NCBI RefSeq assembly: GCF_008704395.1
Contig: NZ_CP023695.1
Span: 7,750,001-7,814,000, forward strand
Length of the DNA: 64,000 nt
DNA from: Streptomyces alboniger
GTDB taxonomy: Bacteria > Actinomycetota > Actinomycetes > Streptomycetales > Streptomycetaceae
Direction: 5' to 3'
Part shown: positions 1-9,008 of the stretch, piece by piece
How positions within the stretch are numbered: position 1 is the first letter of the stretch
Layout of the letters: the number at the start of each line of letters is the position of its first letter
Translations under genes and position numbers: made by a program
The notes under the pieces: generated by a model
Told to the model about the DNA's origin: nothing
The model's input: the letters and a program-made list of their open reading frames with translations, nothing else
The model's database searches: none

Positions 1-3000
1 TGGGCGGAGATCCCCGCGCGGATCGACCCCGGACTGGTCCTCGACGCCCTCGCCGCCCGCGCGGAACGCGCCCTGTCCGACGCAGAGGAGGCCCAGCCGG
101 ACACCCCGCCCTCCGGTGCCGCGGAGCAGACGGAGCGCGACATCGGCTTCCGCTGCGTCGACACCCCGGCCCCACGGAGCGCCGACGGCGTCGCCTTCGC
201 CGTGGCCTGGGACGACGTCGAGACCGAGCCCCACGCCCTCCGCCTGACCTGCTCCCTGGGCGCGACGGAAGGCCGTACGACCTGGCACTACGACGGCCGG
301 CAGTTCGACGACGCCTATGTCCGGACGCTCGCCGACCAGTACGCCGTACTCCTCGCCGAGCTGCTGGCCGCACCCGCCACCCCCGTGCGCGAGGCGAGCC
401 TGCCTCCCGCGGCCGGCGCCGCCCAGCCACAGGCCCGTCACCCGGAGCCGGCGGACGGCCGGTGTCTGCACGGCCTCGTCGAGCGGCAGGCCCGACGGAC
501 CCCGGACGCCCTCGCCGTCGTGGCCGGAACCGACCGGCTGACCTTCCGGGAACTCGACACGCGGGCGGACCGGTGGAGCGGCGTGCTGCGCGCCCGGGGC
601 GTCCGCGTGGAAACCCCCGTGGCGGTGCGGGCGGCCCCCTCGGCCGCGCTGGTCGTCGCCCTGCTGGCCGTGCTCAAGGCCGGAGGGACGTATGTGCCGC
701 TCGATCCGCTGCTCCCGCCCCTGCGGACCCGGGAACTGCTGGAGCGGGCCGGATGCCGCATGCTGCTCACCGACCGCCCGGACGAGGTGGTGGCGGCCGA
801 GGGCGTCACGTGCGTCGACCTGCGCGACCCGCCACCCGCCGGTACGGGCGCGGGAGCCGAACCCGGACCGTCGTGCGAGGCGGGCCCGGACCACCTCGCG
901 TACATCATGTTCACCTCCGGCTCCTCCGGGACACCGAAGGGGGTGATGCTGCCGCACCGGGCCGTGTGCGACTACCTGCTGTGGAGCGCTCGAACGTACG
1001 TCGCTACGGGCGCCGTTCGCGACGGCGGAGAGGGCGAGCACCAGGGCGACGGCGCGGAGGGCCGGGGCGGAGCGATGGCGCACTCCTCGATCGGCTTCGA
1101 CCTCACCGTGACGAGTCTGTTCCTGCCGCTCATCACAGGTCGTCCCGTCCTCCTCGACCCCGCCTGGCGGGACGCCCTCGCCCTCTCCGCGGACCTGACC
1201 GACCGGACCGGCCTGGACCTGCTCAAGCTGACCCCGTCGCACCTGAAGGTCGTCAACCAGTCCGTGGAACCCAGCGACCTCGCGGGCACCACCGGCTCCC
1301 TCGTCCTCGGCGGTGAGGCCCTAGACAGGAGCGCGGTCGCCACCTGGACGACACACGCACCGGGGACGAGGATCTTCAACGAGTACGGGCCGACCGAGAC
1401 CGCCGTCGGCGTGTGCGTGCACGAGGTGGGCGCGCACGACGGCCCCGGCCCCGTCCCCATCGGCCGGCCCATGGACCACGCCGAGGTGCTCGTCCTGGAC
1501 GAGCACCTCACCCCCGTGCCGGTGGGCGTGCCGGGTGAGATCTACATCGGCGGCACCAGCCTCGCCCGCGGATATCTGGGCGCCCCTGCCACCACCGCCG
1601 AACGGTTCGTACCCCACCCCTTCCCACCGGAACCCGGCCGCCGTCTGTACCGCTCGGGCGACCTCGCCTGCGTCGGCCCGGACGGCCTGATCCGGTACCT
1701 GGGGCGGGCGGACGACCAGATCAAGGTCAACGGAGTGCGGGCGGAGCCCGAGGAGATCCGCGCCGCGCTGCTGCGGAGCCCTGGCGTGCGGGACGCCGCC
1801 GTCGTCCTGGTCACGGACGAGGAGTACGGCGACCATCTGGCCGCCTGTGTCGTCACCGACGACGTCCACACCACGACGACGCGGGCCCTGCACGCCCACC
1901 TGGCCGAGCGGCTGCCGGCCCCACTGGTGCCGAGAACGTACGCCAGGTCCGATGCGATACCCCTCACATCGAACGGCAAGGTGGACCAGGCCGCGGTGCG
2001 AACCCTCGTCCAGGCCGACAGCACCGGCTCCCCGGTCGCTTCGGCGGGCGGGGTCGGCACACCACCGGCCGACCGGGTGGAGGCCGCCGTGGCCAGGGTC
2101 TTCGAGGAGCTGCTCGGCGTCGCCCCCGTCGGCGCGGACGACGACTTCTTCACACTCGGCGGCCACTCCCTGCTGGCCGTACGGCTGATCGCACGGCTCA
2201 ACGGGGAGTTCCACGCCGAGCTACCGGTCCCCGTGCTCTTCTCGGAACCGGAGACGGTGCCGGTACCGGGTCCGGATCATGAGGTGGGGCGGCCCGCGAG
2301 GGCGGCCACGCCGAAGCACCTGGCCCGGCTGCTCAAGGCGCGTAACGCCGACCGGCACACGCTCCCGGACGACGTCGTGCTACTGAGGCCCGGAAGCGAG
2401 GACACCACCCCTCTGTTCTGCGTCCACCCGGCAGGCGGCGAGGCCATCGGCTTCCGCCATCTCGCCGCCTGCCCCGAGCTGCGCGGCCCGCTGTACGCCC
2501 TCCAGACATCGGCGGACGGCGCCGACCACGAGGACCGGAGCGTCGAGGCGCTAGCCGCCCGCTATCTGGCGGCCGTACGCACGGTGGCGCCGACCGGCCC
2601 GTATCTGCTGCTGGGCTGGTCCATGGGCGGGCTTGTGGCCTTCGAAATGGCCCGGCTGCTCGAACTGCGGGGTGAGCGCGCGGAGATGCTCTTCCTCGTC
2701 GAGAGCTACCTCTGCGCACAGCTCCCGGAGTTCGACGAGGACGACGAGGGGGAGGAGCCAGGTCCCATAGCGGCGGAGGCGGAGATGAGCGCCGCCGAGC
2801 TGCTCAGGCTGGACCTCCGACGGCGCACCAACCGCGCCCATCTGCGGGCCGCCCGGGCCTACCGCCCGTCGCGGTACGCCGGCCCGGTCGCACTCGTCCA
2901 GGCCGACAAACAAGAGGCGGACTTCCGGCGCGCCGCGCTCCGCTCCTGGTCCGCTTTCTGTGCCCCGGCCCGGCTGACCCACCACGTCCTGGAAGGAGAC

Positions 3001-3069
3001 CACCTGACCTTGTTCGAGCCGCCGTACGTGACAGAACTCGCCGGCCTGATCGACCGTATGACGCGGTAG
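1..3069 (+). CDS. NRPS, 3' part: C-domain end, A (Asn-type), PCP, TE
   Basis: The reading frame is open from base 1, so the gene starts outside the window. In order it holds the tail of a condensation domain (to about 400), an adenylation domain (about 460-2010), a peptidyl carrier domain (2080-2250, FFTLGGHSLL) and a type I thioesterase (2380-3060; GWSMGG with its serine at 2620, GDH histidine at 3001). A-domain cores are clear: FTSGSSGTPKG, NEYGPTET, YRSGDLA and SNGKVD. By hand alignment to GrsA the specificity residues read DLTKVGEVGK, which is the Asn pattern (Asp domains have H where this has E). A Gly/Glu-rich insert of about 20 residues sits just before the FDLTV core. Being terminal with a TE, this module should load the last residue and release or cyclise the peptide. 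An asparagine synthetase gene lies 8.5 kb downstream. Confidence 0.95.
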   Translation, partial: WAEIPARIDPGLVLDALAARAERALSDAEEAQPDTPPSGAAEQTERDIGFRCVDTPAPRSADGVAFAVAWDDVETEPHALRLTCSLGATEGRTTWHYDGRQFDDAYVRTLADQYAVLLAELLAAPATPVREASLPPAAGAAQPQARHPEPADGRCLHGLVERQARRTPDALAVVAGTDRLTFRELDTRADRWSGVLRARGVRVETPVAVRAAPSAALVVALLAVLKAGGTYVPLDPLLPPLRTRELLERAGCRMLLTDRPDEVVAAEGVTCVDLRDPPPAGTGAGAEPGPSCEAGPDHLAYIMFTSGSSGTPKGVMLPHRAVCDYLLWSARTYVATGAVRDGGEGEHQGDGAEGRGGAMAHSSIGFDLTVTSLFLPLITGRPVLLDPAWRDALALSADLTDRTGLDLLKLTPSHLKVVNQSVEPSDLAGTTGSLVLGGEALDRSAVATWTTHAPGTRIFNEYGPTETAVGVCVHEVGAHDGPGPVPIGRPMDHAEVLVLDEHLTPVPVGVPGEIYIGGTSLARGYLGAPATTAERFVPHPFPPEPGRRLYRSGDLACVGPDGLIRYLGRADDQIKVNGVRAEPEEIRAALLRSPGVRDAAVVLVTDEEYGDHLAACVVTDDVHTTTTRALHAHLAERLPAPLVPRTYARSDAIPLTSNGKVDQAAVRTLVQADSTGSPVASAGGVGTPPADRVEAAVARVFEELLGVAPVGADDDFFTLGGHSLLAVRLIARLNGEFHAELPVPVLFSEPETVPVPGPDHEVGRPARAATPKHLARLLKARNADRHTLPDDVVLLRPGSEDTTPLFCVHPAGGEAIGFRHLAACPELRGPLYALQTSADGADHEDRSVEALAARYLAAVRTVAPTGPYLLLGWSMGGLVAFEMARLLELRGERAEMLFLVESYLCAQLPEFDEDDEGEEPGPIAAEAEMSAAELLRLDLRRRTNRAHLRAARAYRPSRYAGPVALVQADKQEADFRRAALRSWSAFCAPARLTHHVLEGDHLTLFEPPYVTELAGLIDRMTR

Positions 3070-3129
3070 TCCCCAGAGGTAGGACCGTGGGACTGACCGG
3101 TATTCCGACCGGTAGTCGGCCCGGTATTC
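3065..3129. repeat. Short direct repeats GGTAKTC between NRPS and GNAT genes
   Basis: GGTAGTC or GGTATTC occurs at 3065, 3099, 3111 and 3123. The last three are spaced exactly 12 bp apart. A pure-purine tract (about 3192-3230, GAAGAGGG units) follows before the next gene. The heptamer ladder could be a regulator site, since SARP regulators bind heptamer direct repeats with an 11-bp period, but the period differs and no regulator is near. Confidence 0.4.
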
Positions 3130-3245
3130 GACCTGGTGACAGCCGTATCGGGACCAGTCGCCTCGCCTGCGGCGCACGTACGTGGTGCGATGGAAGAGGG
3201 GAAGAGGGGAAGAGGGGAGGAGGGGGAGTCGGGAAGGAGAGAGCG

Positions 3246-4226
3246 ATGATGCCACCGGCAGGGGACCGCAAGAGTGGCACGGGCCCTGTGTCGGTCCGCC
3301 CGCTCGGCGAGGCGGACCTGGACCGGGCCGACGAGATCTTCAGGGTCGCCTTCGGGACGTTCTTCGGGGCTCCCGAGCCGGAGACGTTCTTTGGGACCGC
3401 CGACTACGTCCGCACTCGCTGGGCGGCCGATCCACAGGCGGCCTTCGCGGCGACGGTCGACGGCGAAGTCGTCGCGACGAACTTCGCCGCCAACTGGGGC
3501 AGCGTCGGGTACTTCGGTCCGCTGACCGTGCGTCCCGATCTGTGGGACCAGGGCGTCGGCAGGCGCCTCATGGAGCCGGTCATGGACTGCTTCTCCACCT
3601 GGGAGAACCGCCATCTGGGCCTGTTCACCTTCGCACAGAGCCCCAAGCACCTTGAGCTCTACCGCCGTTACGGTTTCTGGCCCCGATTCCTCACGGCCAT
3701 CATGAAGAAGCAGGTGGCCGGCAGTGCCGCGGTCCCCGGCCGAGTGCTGTACGGCCAACTGCCCGCCGCCGAGCAGCCCCAAGCCCTGAGCCTTTGTCGC
3801 GCACTGACCGGGGCCGTGTACGAGGGCCTGAGTCTGGAACGCGAGATCGTGGCCACGCACGCGCAGGGGCTCGGCGACACCATTCTGCTCCAGGGCGCCG
3901 GCTCCGAACTCGACGGCCTGGCCGTCTGCCATTGCGGAGCCGGGTCGGAGGCGGGCGAGGACGTGTGCTTCGTCAAGTTCGGAGCCGTACGCCCTGGCCC
4001 GGAGGCCGCCAACCGGTTCGAACGACTGCTTGACGCGTGCGAGCAGCTGGCCGCCGAGCGCGGACTGCACCAACTTGACGCAGGGATGAACCTGGGCCGC
4101 CCGGACGCCTACCGACGAATGATCGACCGCGGGTTCCGCACCTGGTTGCAGGGCGTGACCATGCACAGGCCCAACGAACCCGGCTACAGCCACCCCGACG
4201 CATACGTGATCGACGACTGGCGCTGA
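3246..4226 (+). CDS. GNAT-family N-acetyltransferase
   Basis: A protein of about 326 residues with the GNAT fold. After a short N-terminal extension come the acceptor-side helices, then FGPLTVRPDLWDQGVGRRLM, the acetyl-CoA-binding V-x-P-x-x-x-x-x-G-x-G motif, then a helix and FAQSPKHLELYRRYGF, the usual beta6-beta7 end of the first domain. The C-terminal half (about 150 residues) may be a second, degenerate GNAT domain. The frame is open further upstream, but the ATG at 3246 is chosen because GGAAGGAG lies just before it. The substrate cannot be told from sequence. It follows an NRPS gene by 176 bp on the same strand and could act on that product or be unrelated. Confidence 0.8.
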   Translation: MMPPAGDRKSGTGPVSVRPLGEADLDRADEIFRVAFGTFFGAPEPETFFGTADYVRTRWAADPQAAFAATVDGEVVATNFAANWGSVGYFGPLTVRPDLWDQGVGRRLMEPVMDCFSTWENRHLGLFTFAQSPKHLELYRRYGFWPRFLTAIMKKQVAGSAAVPGRVLYGQLPAAEQPQALSLCRALTGAVYEGLSLEREIVATHAQGLGDTILLQGAGSELDGLAVCHCGAGSEAGEDVCFVKFGAVRPGPEAANRFERLLDACEQLAAERGLHQLDAGMNLGRPDAYRRMIDRGFRTWLQGVTMHRPNEPGYSHPDAYVIDDWR

Positions 4227-4287
4227 GATCCCCCGAGCCTGGACCGCCCCGGTCGCGTAGCCAGGCCGGCTGCTACCTTGCGAAGCC

Positions 4288-4722
4288 ATGACCGACAACG
4301 TGTATGTGGGCAATGCCGGCAGGGACGCGACGCTGGACCGGGGATGGCTGCTGGGGCATTTCAAGGACGCCTCCGATCCTCGGCACAGCGAGGACGTGGA
4401 GATCAAGTGGGGCGTCCACCCGCAGGGCGATGAGCGGGCTCAGTGGGTGACCGGCGAAGAGCGCACCGCCCTGTTGGTCCTCATCAGAGGGCGCTTCCGA
4501 GTGGAACTGCCCGGACGCAGTGTTCTCCTGGCCGAGCAGGGGGATTACGTGGTGTGGGGCCGTGGCGTCGATCACTCCTGGTTCGCGGAGGAGGAGTCCG
4601 TGGTGCTGACGGTCCGCTGGCCCTCGGTCCCCGGTTACAAGGTGACCGAGGAAGTGGGCGGGCGCCGTGGCCATAGCGGGCAGGGGGGAGTGCTGGAAGG
4701 GGCGCCTGTCAAAGCCTGCTGA
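4288..4722 (+). CDS. Small cupin-like protein
   Basis: 144 residues. The middle (about residues 50-110) has cupin-type strands: LLVLIRGRFRVELPG, a turn, DYVVWGRGVDHSWFAEEES, then VVLTVRWPS. The single clear metal-type histidine is in VDHSW, so metal binding is uncertain. Similar short actinobacterial cupins are often annotated vaguely and no reaction can be assigned. Its 3' end overlaps the convergent regulator gene by 14 bp. The start at 4288 has only a weak ribosome binding site. Confidence 0.65.
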   Translation: MTDNVYVGNAGRDATLDRGWLLGHFKDASDPRHSEDVEIKWGVHPQGDERAQWVTGEERTALLVLIRGRFRVELPGRSVLLAEQGDYVVWGRGVDHSWFAEEESVVLTVRWPSVPGYKVTEEVGGRRGHSGQGGVLEGAPVKAC

Positions 4723-6586
4723 CTCTCAACAGCCGCAGCGCGACCTGGATTTCGAGAAGTCGTTCCGGGTCGCGCCAGGCGGCGCCGAGGAGGTGGCTCA
4801 CCCGGCCCAGGCGTTGGGTGACGGTGTTCACGTGGAGGTGCAGCTCGTGCGCGGTGTTGCGGGCGTGCTGGCCGGTACGGCAGTACGTGTCGAGCGTGTG
4901 TACGAGGTCGGAACGATGGGTGCGGTCGTATGCGATGACCGGGCCGATGACGGATTCGATGAAGGAAGCGGTGGCCGGCTCGCCACTGAAGAGGGCTCCG
5001 ACGAACCCGAGTCCGCGGGTGTCGGCGATCTCGCCGGTCCTGCCGAGGGCGACCAGGGCGTGCAGGCAGTTGTCCGCCTCACGGAAGGCGGCGGCGACGT
5101 GACTCGGGTCCGCGGCTCGCGCTGTTCCGGCGGTGACGGGGTGGCGTGAGGTGCGCGCGAGTTCGTCCACGGCGCGGCGCGCCAGGTCCTGGGGGTCTTC
5201 TCCCGGCAGCAGCAGGACGACGGTGTCGCGCCGGAAGGTCGCGAGGCCGTGGGAGCGCCGGGCGATGGCCGCGGCGGCGGCGAAGACCCGCTCGTGTGGC
5301 TTGTCGTCGATCCGGGCCACCACCACGGTGCGGCAGGTGGCGAGGTCGACGCCGAGCAGGGCGGCCCGGTGCCGCAGGAGGTCGTAGTCCTTGCCGTGCG
5401 CGGCCAGCAAGTCGCCCAGCAGTTCTCCGCGTACGCGTGCTTCGGCCTCCGCCATGCGCCTGCGGGTGACGAGGACGAGGGAGGCCACCAGCGCGGCCCT
5501 CTCCAGGATGCGCCGGTCGGTGGCGTCGACCCGCGCGGTGGCGCTGAGGATGATCGTGCCAAGGGGCTCGGACTCGGTGATCAGGGGAACGGCGCACCGC
5601 GTCGCGCGGATCACGGTGTGCCCCGCCTGCCAGGCCTCCGCGCTGAGTCGGCCGAGTTCGTCGGCCGGCACCGTGTCCTGACCGCAGGACCGGGCCACGA
5701 CGGCGCCCTCCTCGTCGAGGACGACCACCGTGCCCTCGATCGCGGCCGCCGTCGCCTGCACGACCTCGTCGACGCCGTTGCCCTGGATGACCAGGCGGGT
5801 GAGGCGTTCATGGACCTCCGCGGTGCGTTCCAGGTCCGCCATGTGGGAGCTGATGGTGTCGTTGGCGACCCGCAGCTCCGACACGGCCTCCTGGGCGGCA
5901 CTGAGCAGGCGGCTGTTCTCGATGGCCACGGCGGCGTGTGAGCCGAGCATCATGAGGACGGTGATGTCCCGACTGCTGAATTCGCGCTGGCTGCGGTGAG
6001 CGGCCAGCAGGACCCCGATCACGCGCTGGTTGAGTTTGACCGGCACACCCAGCAGGGATTCGATGCGCTCCGCGGCGACGGTCTCGTCGATCTCACAGGT
6101 GTGGGTGAAGGAATCGTCGGTCAGGTAGGAGGCGGCGAAGTACGGCTCGCCTGTCCGCGCCACGATTCCGCCGACCCCGGTGCCGACCGGCAACCGCAGT
6201 TCACGCAACAGACCGGAGATGTTGCCCGCGGCCGCCTTGATATAGCTGTCACCGCGGCCGCGGTCGCTGAGGCTGATGTAGGCCAGGTCGCAGTCGAGCA
6301 GCCGCCGTGCCCGGTCGGCGATCGCTTGGAGGATGGGGTCGAGGGCCCGCAAGGAGGCCAGGTCGTTCGCGGTGTCGTTGAGCAGTTGCAGCTCCGCCTC
6401 GTTGCGGCGGTGCCGCAGAAGCTTCTCCCGTAGACGCAGCGCGATCGCCCGTTCCTGCTCCAGCGCGTCGAGGTGTCCGGGCGGCCGTCCCGCGGCGCGG
6501 GCCGACGTGAGCACCTCGTCGAAGGCTTCCAAGTCGGCGTCGCTGAGCAGCAGTTCCAGGAAAGACATGTCGTACGGCTGTGCCAT
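4709..6586 (-). CDS. GAF-domain PucR/CdaR-family transcriptional regulator
   Basis: About 625 residues. A short helical N-terminus is followed by a GAF sensor domain (roughly residues 70-225, with LLDCDLAYISLSD and LGVPVKLNQRVIGVLLAAHR), a linker coiled-coil helix, a CdaR/GGDEF-like middle region and a C-terminal PucR-type helix-turn-helix (TGQHARNTAHELHLHVNTV, RLGRVSHLLG). Such proteins are ligand-sensing activators, often of catabolic genes. The next gene upstream on the same strand is a 3-hydroxyacyl-CoA dehydrogenase 137 bp away, a possible target. The ATG at 6586 follows GGAGG; an in-frame ATG at 6649 is less likely because it has no such site. Confidence 0.88.
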   Translation of the reverse strand: MAQPYDMSFLELLLSDADLEAFDEVLTSARAAGRPPGHLDALEQERAIALRLREKLLRHRRNEAELQLLNDTANDLASLRALDPILQAIADRARRLLDCDLAYISLSDRGRGDSYIKAAAGNISGLLRELRLPVGTGVGGIVARTGEPYFAASYLTDDSFTHTCEIDETVAAERIESLLGVPVKLNQRVIGVLLAAHRSQREFSSRDITVLMMLGSHAAVAIENSRLLSAAQEAVSELRVANDTISSHMADLERTAEVHERLTRLVIQGNGVDEVVQATAAAIEGTVVVLDEEGAVVARSCGQDTVPADELGRLSAEAWQAGHTVIRATRCAVPLITESEPLGTIILSATARVDATDRRILERAALVASLVLVTRRRMAEAEARVRGELLGDLLAAHGKDYDLLRHRAALLGVDLATCRTVVVARIDDKPHERVFAAAAAIARRSHGLATFRRDTVVLLLPGEDPQDLARRAVDELARTSRHPVTAGTARAADPSHVAAAFREADNCLHALVALGRTGEIADTRGLGFVGALFSGEPATASFIESVIGPVIAYDRTHRSDLVHTLDTYCRTGQHARNTAHELHLHVNTVTQRLGRVSHLLGAAWRDPERLLEIQVALRLLRVSRL

Positions 6587-6723
6587 CCGCCCTCCAGACC
6601 TGTGCCGTCGCAGCCCGGCAAGTATGGCGCCGCATCGCCGGTGGGGCACCGGAGCGGTCCGCGGCGAACCACTTCCCTCCGCACAGGCGTCATCGCTACC
6701 CCTGCGGCGGGCCGGTCGGAGGC

Positions 6724-7632
6724 TTACGGCTCGACGAGGTTGCGGCGAATGCCGTTCTCCAGGCGTTCCGCCACCTCCTCCCCCCGCTCGGGAGGCCAGG
6801 TCAGCAGCCCGCTTCCGGAGGCGCGGCCCCGGTGCCCGGCGTCGAGCGGCTTGTCGAGCGCGGGAAAGGTGACCGCGGCCGACAGGTGGGGCGCCAGACT
6901 GACGAGGATGTCCCTTGTCAGGTCAAGGCCGATGAAGTCCGCGTTCTCCATGGGGCCCACGGACGACCAGCGCAGCCCCAGGCTCGCCCGCATGACCGTG
7001 TCGATCGTCACCGGGTCGCACACGTCCTGCTCCAGCAGATGCAGTGCCTCCCGCACCAGCGCGAACTGGAGCCGGTTGCCGATGAATCCCGGGACATCGC
7101 GGTGCAGGCGCACCGTCGTCCTGCCCATCCCGGTCAGCAGGTCGCACGCCTCCTGCACGAACCGTCGGTCCGTTTCCGCGCCCGGGGCGACCTCGACCAG
7201 CGGCATGACATAGGGAGGGTTCCACCAGTGCACTCCCACCAGCCGTTGCGGGTGCCGCATGCCCTTGCCCACTTCGGTGAGCGAGAGCACCGAGGTGTTC
7301 GACCACACCGGCGTCACGGCCGGAATCTTAGCTTCCAGCGCATCGAGGACCTGCTGCTTGACGTCAAGTCGCTCGGGGACGGCTTCGAGGACGGCGTCCA
7401 CACCCACCACCATGTCCGACAGGGTTTTCGCCGCCGTGATGCGCGCGGTGACCGGCCCGGCGCCGGCCGGCGGCATGGCGCAGCGTTCGAGTGCCCGCGC
7501 GATGCGTTCGTCGAGTGAGGCCAGGGTCGCGGGATCCGCGTCGAACACGGCGACATGGTGCCCCGCCTGGGCGAGGGCGACGGCGATCCCGTGCCCCATG
7601 AGCCCGCCGCCGATGATGCCGAACCGAGTCAT
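6724..7632 (-). CDS. 3-hydroxyacyl-CoA dehydrogenase family protein
   Basis: 302 residues, the usual length of a single-domain 3-hydroxybutyryl-CoA dehydrogenase. The N-terminus has the NAD-binding Rossmann motif GIIGGGLMGHG (residues 4-14). The catalytic histidine region reads GVHWWNPPYVMPLVEV where most members have HFFNP. The dimerisation domain follows, with GFIGNRLQ. Expected chemistry is NAD-dependent oxidation of an L-3-hydroxyacyl-CoA or a similar beta-hydroxy acid. The HWWNP variant suggests a lambda-crystallin or carnitine-dehydrogenase-like subgroup rather than housekeeping fatty acid oxidation. The ATG at 7632 has GGAGG seven bases upstream. It reads in the same direction as the PucR-type regulator. 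Confidence 0.88.
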   Translation of the reverse strand: MTRFGIIGGGLMGHGIAVALAQAGHHVAVFDADPATLASLDERIARALERCAMPPAGAGPVTARITAAKTLSDMVVGVDAVLEAVPERLDVKQQVLDALEAKIPAVTPVWSNTSVLSLTEVGKGMRHPQRLVGVHWWNPPYVMPLVEVAPGAETDRRFVQEACDLLTGMGRTTVRLHRDVPGFIGNRLQFALVREALHLLEQDVCDPVTIDTVMRASLGLRWSSVGPMENADFIGLDLTRDILVSLAPHLSAAVTFPALDKPLDAGHRGRASGSGLLTWPPERGEEVAERLENGIRRNLVEP

Positions 7633-8095
7633 GTGCCTGACCTCCAGGACTGGGGGATGGGTGCGGTTCGGCGGAAGGCGGCGCACACGCCGACGGCTCT
7701 GCTCGCACGGCGGGCGGGCGGCCACGACGACCGCACGGCGCTGACGGCCCCCGCCGCGCCGCTACGACGGTAGGGCGCCGCTCCGGGGCGCTACGAGAGC
7801 AGCAGCGCACATAGGTGAGGCGATGGAGGTGTGCCGAGCGCCCACTCGGTGCTCCCGGGGCCAAGGTGCCGACGGCGCACGCCGGTTGTGTCGCCGCGCC
7901 TGCCGGCCACTGAGGCCGAGACGTAATGGCTGGAGCAGACACCGCGGGAGGTGAAAGACGTGTACTGCACCCATCTGCCTGCCGCGACCGGTGGTTCTAG
8001 CGTGCTCTGTGTCACACCCCCCAACCCCTGTCGGCGTAACTCCGAGTGTGAGCCGCACATGAGCGCTCGGCCCCCCGGCAGTAAGGAGCACCCCC
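7633..8095. other. Intergenic region, divergent promoters
   Basis: 463 bp between divergent genes. No credible coding sequence was seen, and all open frames look like shadows. It must hold the promoters for the dehydrogenase gene (minus) and the lipase-like gene (plus). AAGGAG just before 8096 is the ribosome binding site of the latter. Confidence 0.6.
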
Positions 8096-8890
8096 ATGCT
8101 GTTTGCGTCCACCCGGCCCCGCGGGACGGCATCGACTCACACCGGCACCCGGCGAGCAGCCCGTACACGGTTGCTCAGCGCTTCCATCGCGGCTCTGCTG
8201 ACCACGAGCCTGCTGGGCCTTGCCTCCCAGGAGTCCAGCGCGGCGCCCCGGTCGGCCCCCGCCGCCGCACACGACCCCGTGATCATGATCCCCGGCATGA
8301 CCGGCTCACCGGCCAACATGAACGCCATGAAGTCCAACCTCCAGACCAACGGCTGGCCCGCGAACCGGCTGTTCACCTGGACGGACAGCAGCTCGATGAC
8401 GCAGGACCTGGCCAAGGCCGCGAAGGAACTCTCGGCCAAGGTCGATCAGGTCCGCGGCCAGACCGGGGCCGACAAGGTCGTCCTCGCCACCTGGTCCGCC
8501 TCCACCCTGGCTGCCCGGTACTACATCAAGAACCTCGACGGCGCGGACAAGGTCTCCCAGTACATAGGCTTCGCCGGACCTCAGCACGGCACCACCAACA
8601 ACGGCTGCCAGTGGTACGTGGCCTGCCAGCAGTTCGCCTCCCCGAACACCCCCTTCCTCCAGGCCCTGAACAACCCCTCCGAAGTCCCCTTCAACGACAA
8701 GGTCGACTACCTCACGATCAGGTCGACCGCGGACTACAACGCCACACCGACCGACACCGCGAAGCTGGCCGGCGCAGACGAGAACTACCTGATGAGTGGG
8801 CCGACGGCCCCGAACCACCTCGTGATCATCTCGAATGCCACGGCGTTGGCGAAGATGCGCTCGTTCATCACCGCGCACGAGAACGACTGA
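8096..8890 (+). CDS. Secreted class-2-lipase-like alpha/beta hydrolase
   Basis: 264 residues with a twin-arginine-like signal region (residues 1-50: arginines, a hydrophobic core, then an Ala-rich cleavage area near SSAAPRSAPAAA). The mature part follows Streptomyces class 2 lipases: HDPVIMIPGMTGS (oxyanion region), QTGADKVVLATWSAST where the nucleophile elbow belongs, FAGPQHGTTNNG, and NHLVI for the terminal histidine. The usual GHSMGG or NHSMGG elbow has become TWSAST. The serine is kept but both flanking glycines are gone, so activity or specificity may be altered. AAGGAG sits nine bases before the ATG. A second secreted hydrolase follows 118 bp downstream on the same strand. Confidence 0.85.
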   Translation: MLFASTRPRGTASTHTGTRRAARTRLLSASIAALLTTSLLGLASQESSAAPRSAPAAAHDPVIMIPGMTGSPANMNAMKSNLQTNGWPANRLFTWTDSSSMTQDLAKAAKELSAKVDQVRGQTGADKVVLATWSASTLAARYYIKNLDGADKVSQYIGFAGPQHGTTNNGCQWYVACQQFASPNTPFLQALNNPSEVPFNDKVDYLTIRSTADYNATPTDTAKLAGADENYLMSGPTAPNHLVIISNATALAKMRSFITAHEND

Positions 8891-9008
8891 CACACCGCCC
8901 GGTCACGGGGGACGTGCACGGAGCCCTGCCGGGCTTCGCACTCGACACCATTCGTCCAACTCCCGGCAACTCCCCGACAGGCAGTACCTGTTCGAGCAGA
9001 GGAGAACC

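Noticed and set aside
36..3069. Possibility that the left NRPS belongs to the azabicycle cluster
   Set aside because: It is separated by 31 kb of unrelated genes and scars, has its own thioesterase and an Asn-type module; a separate cluster is simpler.
4667..5149. Plus-strand frame overlapping the PucR regulator's 3' end as a gene
   Set aside because: No family, no ribosome binding site, and it lies antisense to the conserved helix-turn-helix of the regulator.
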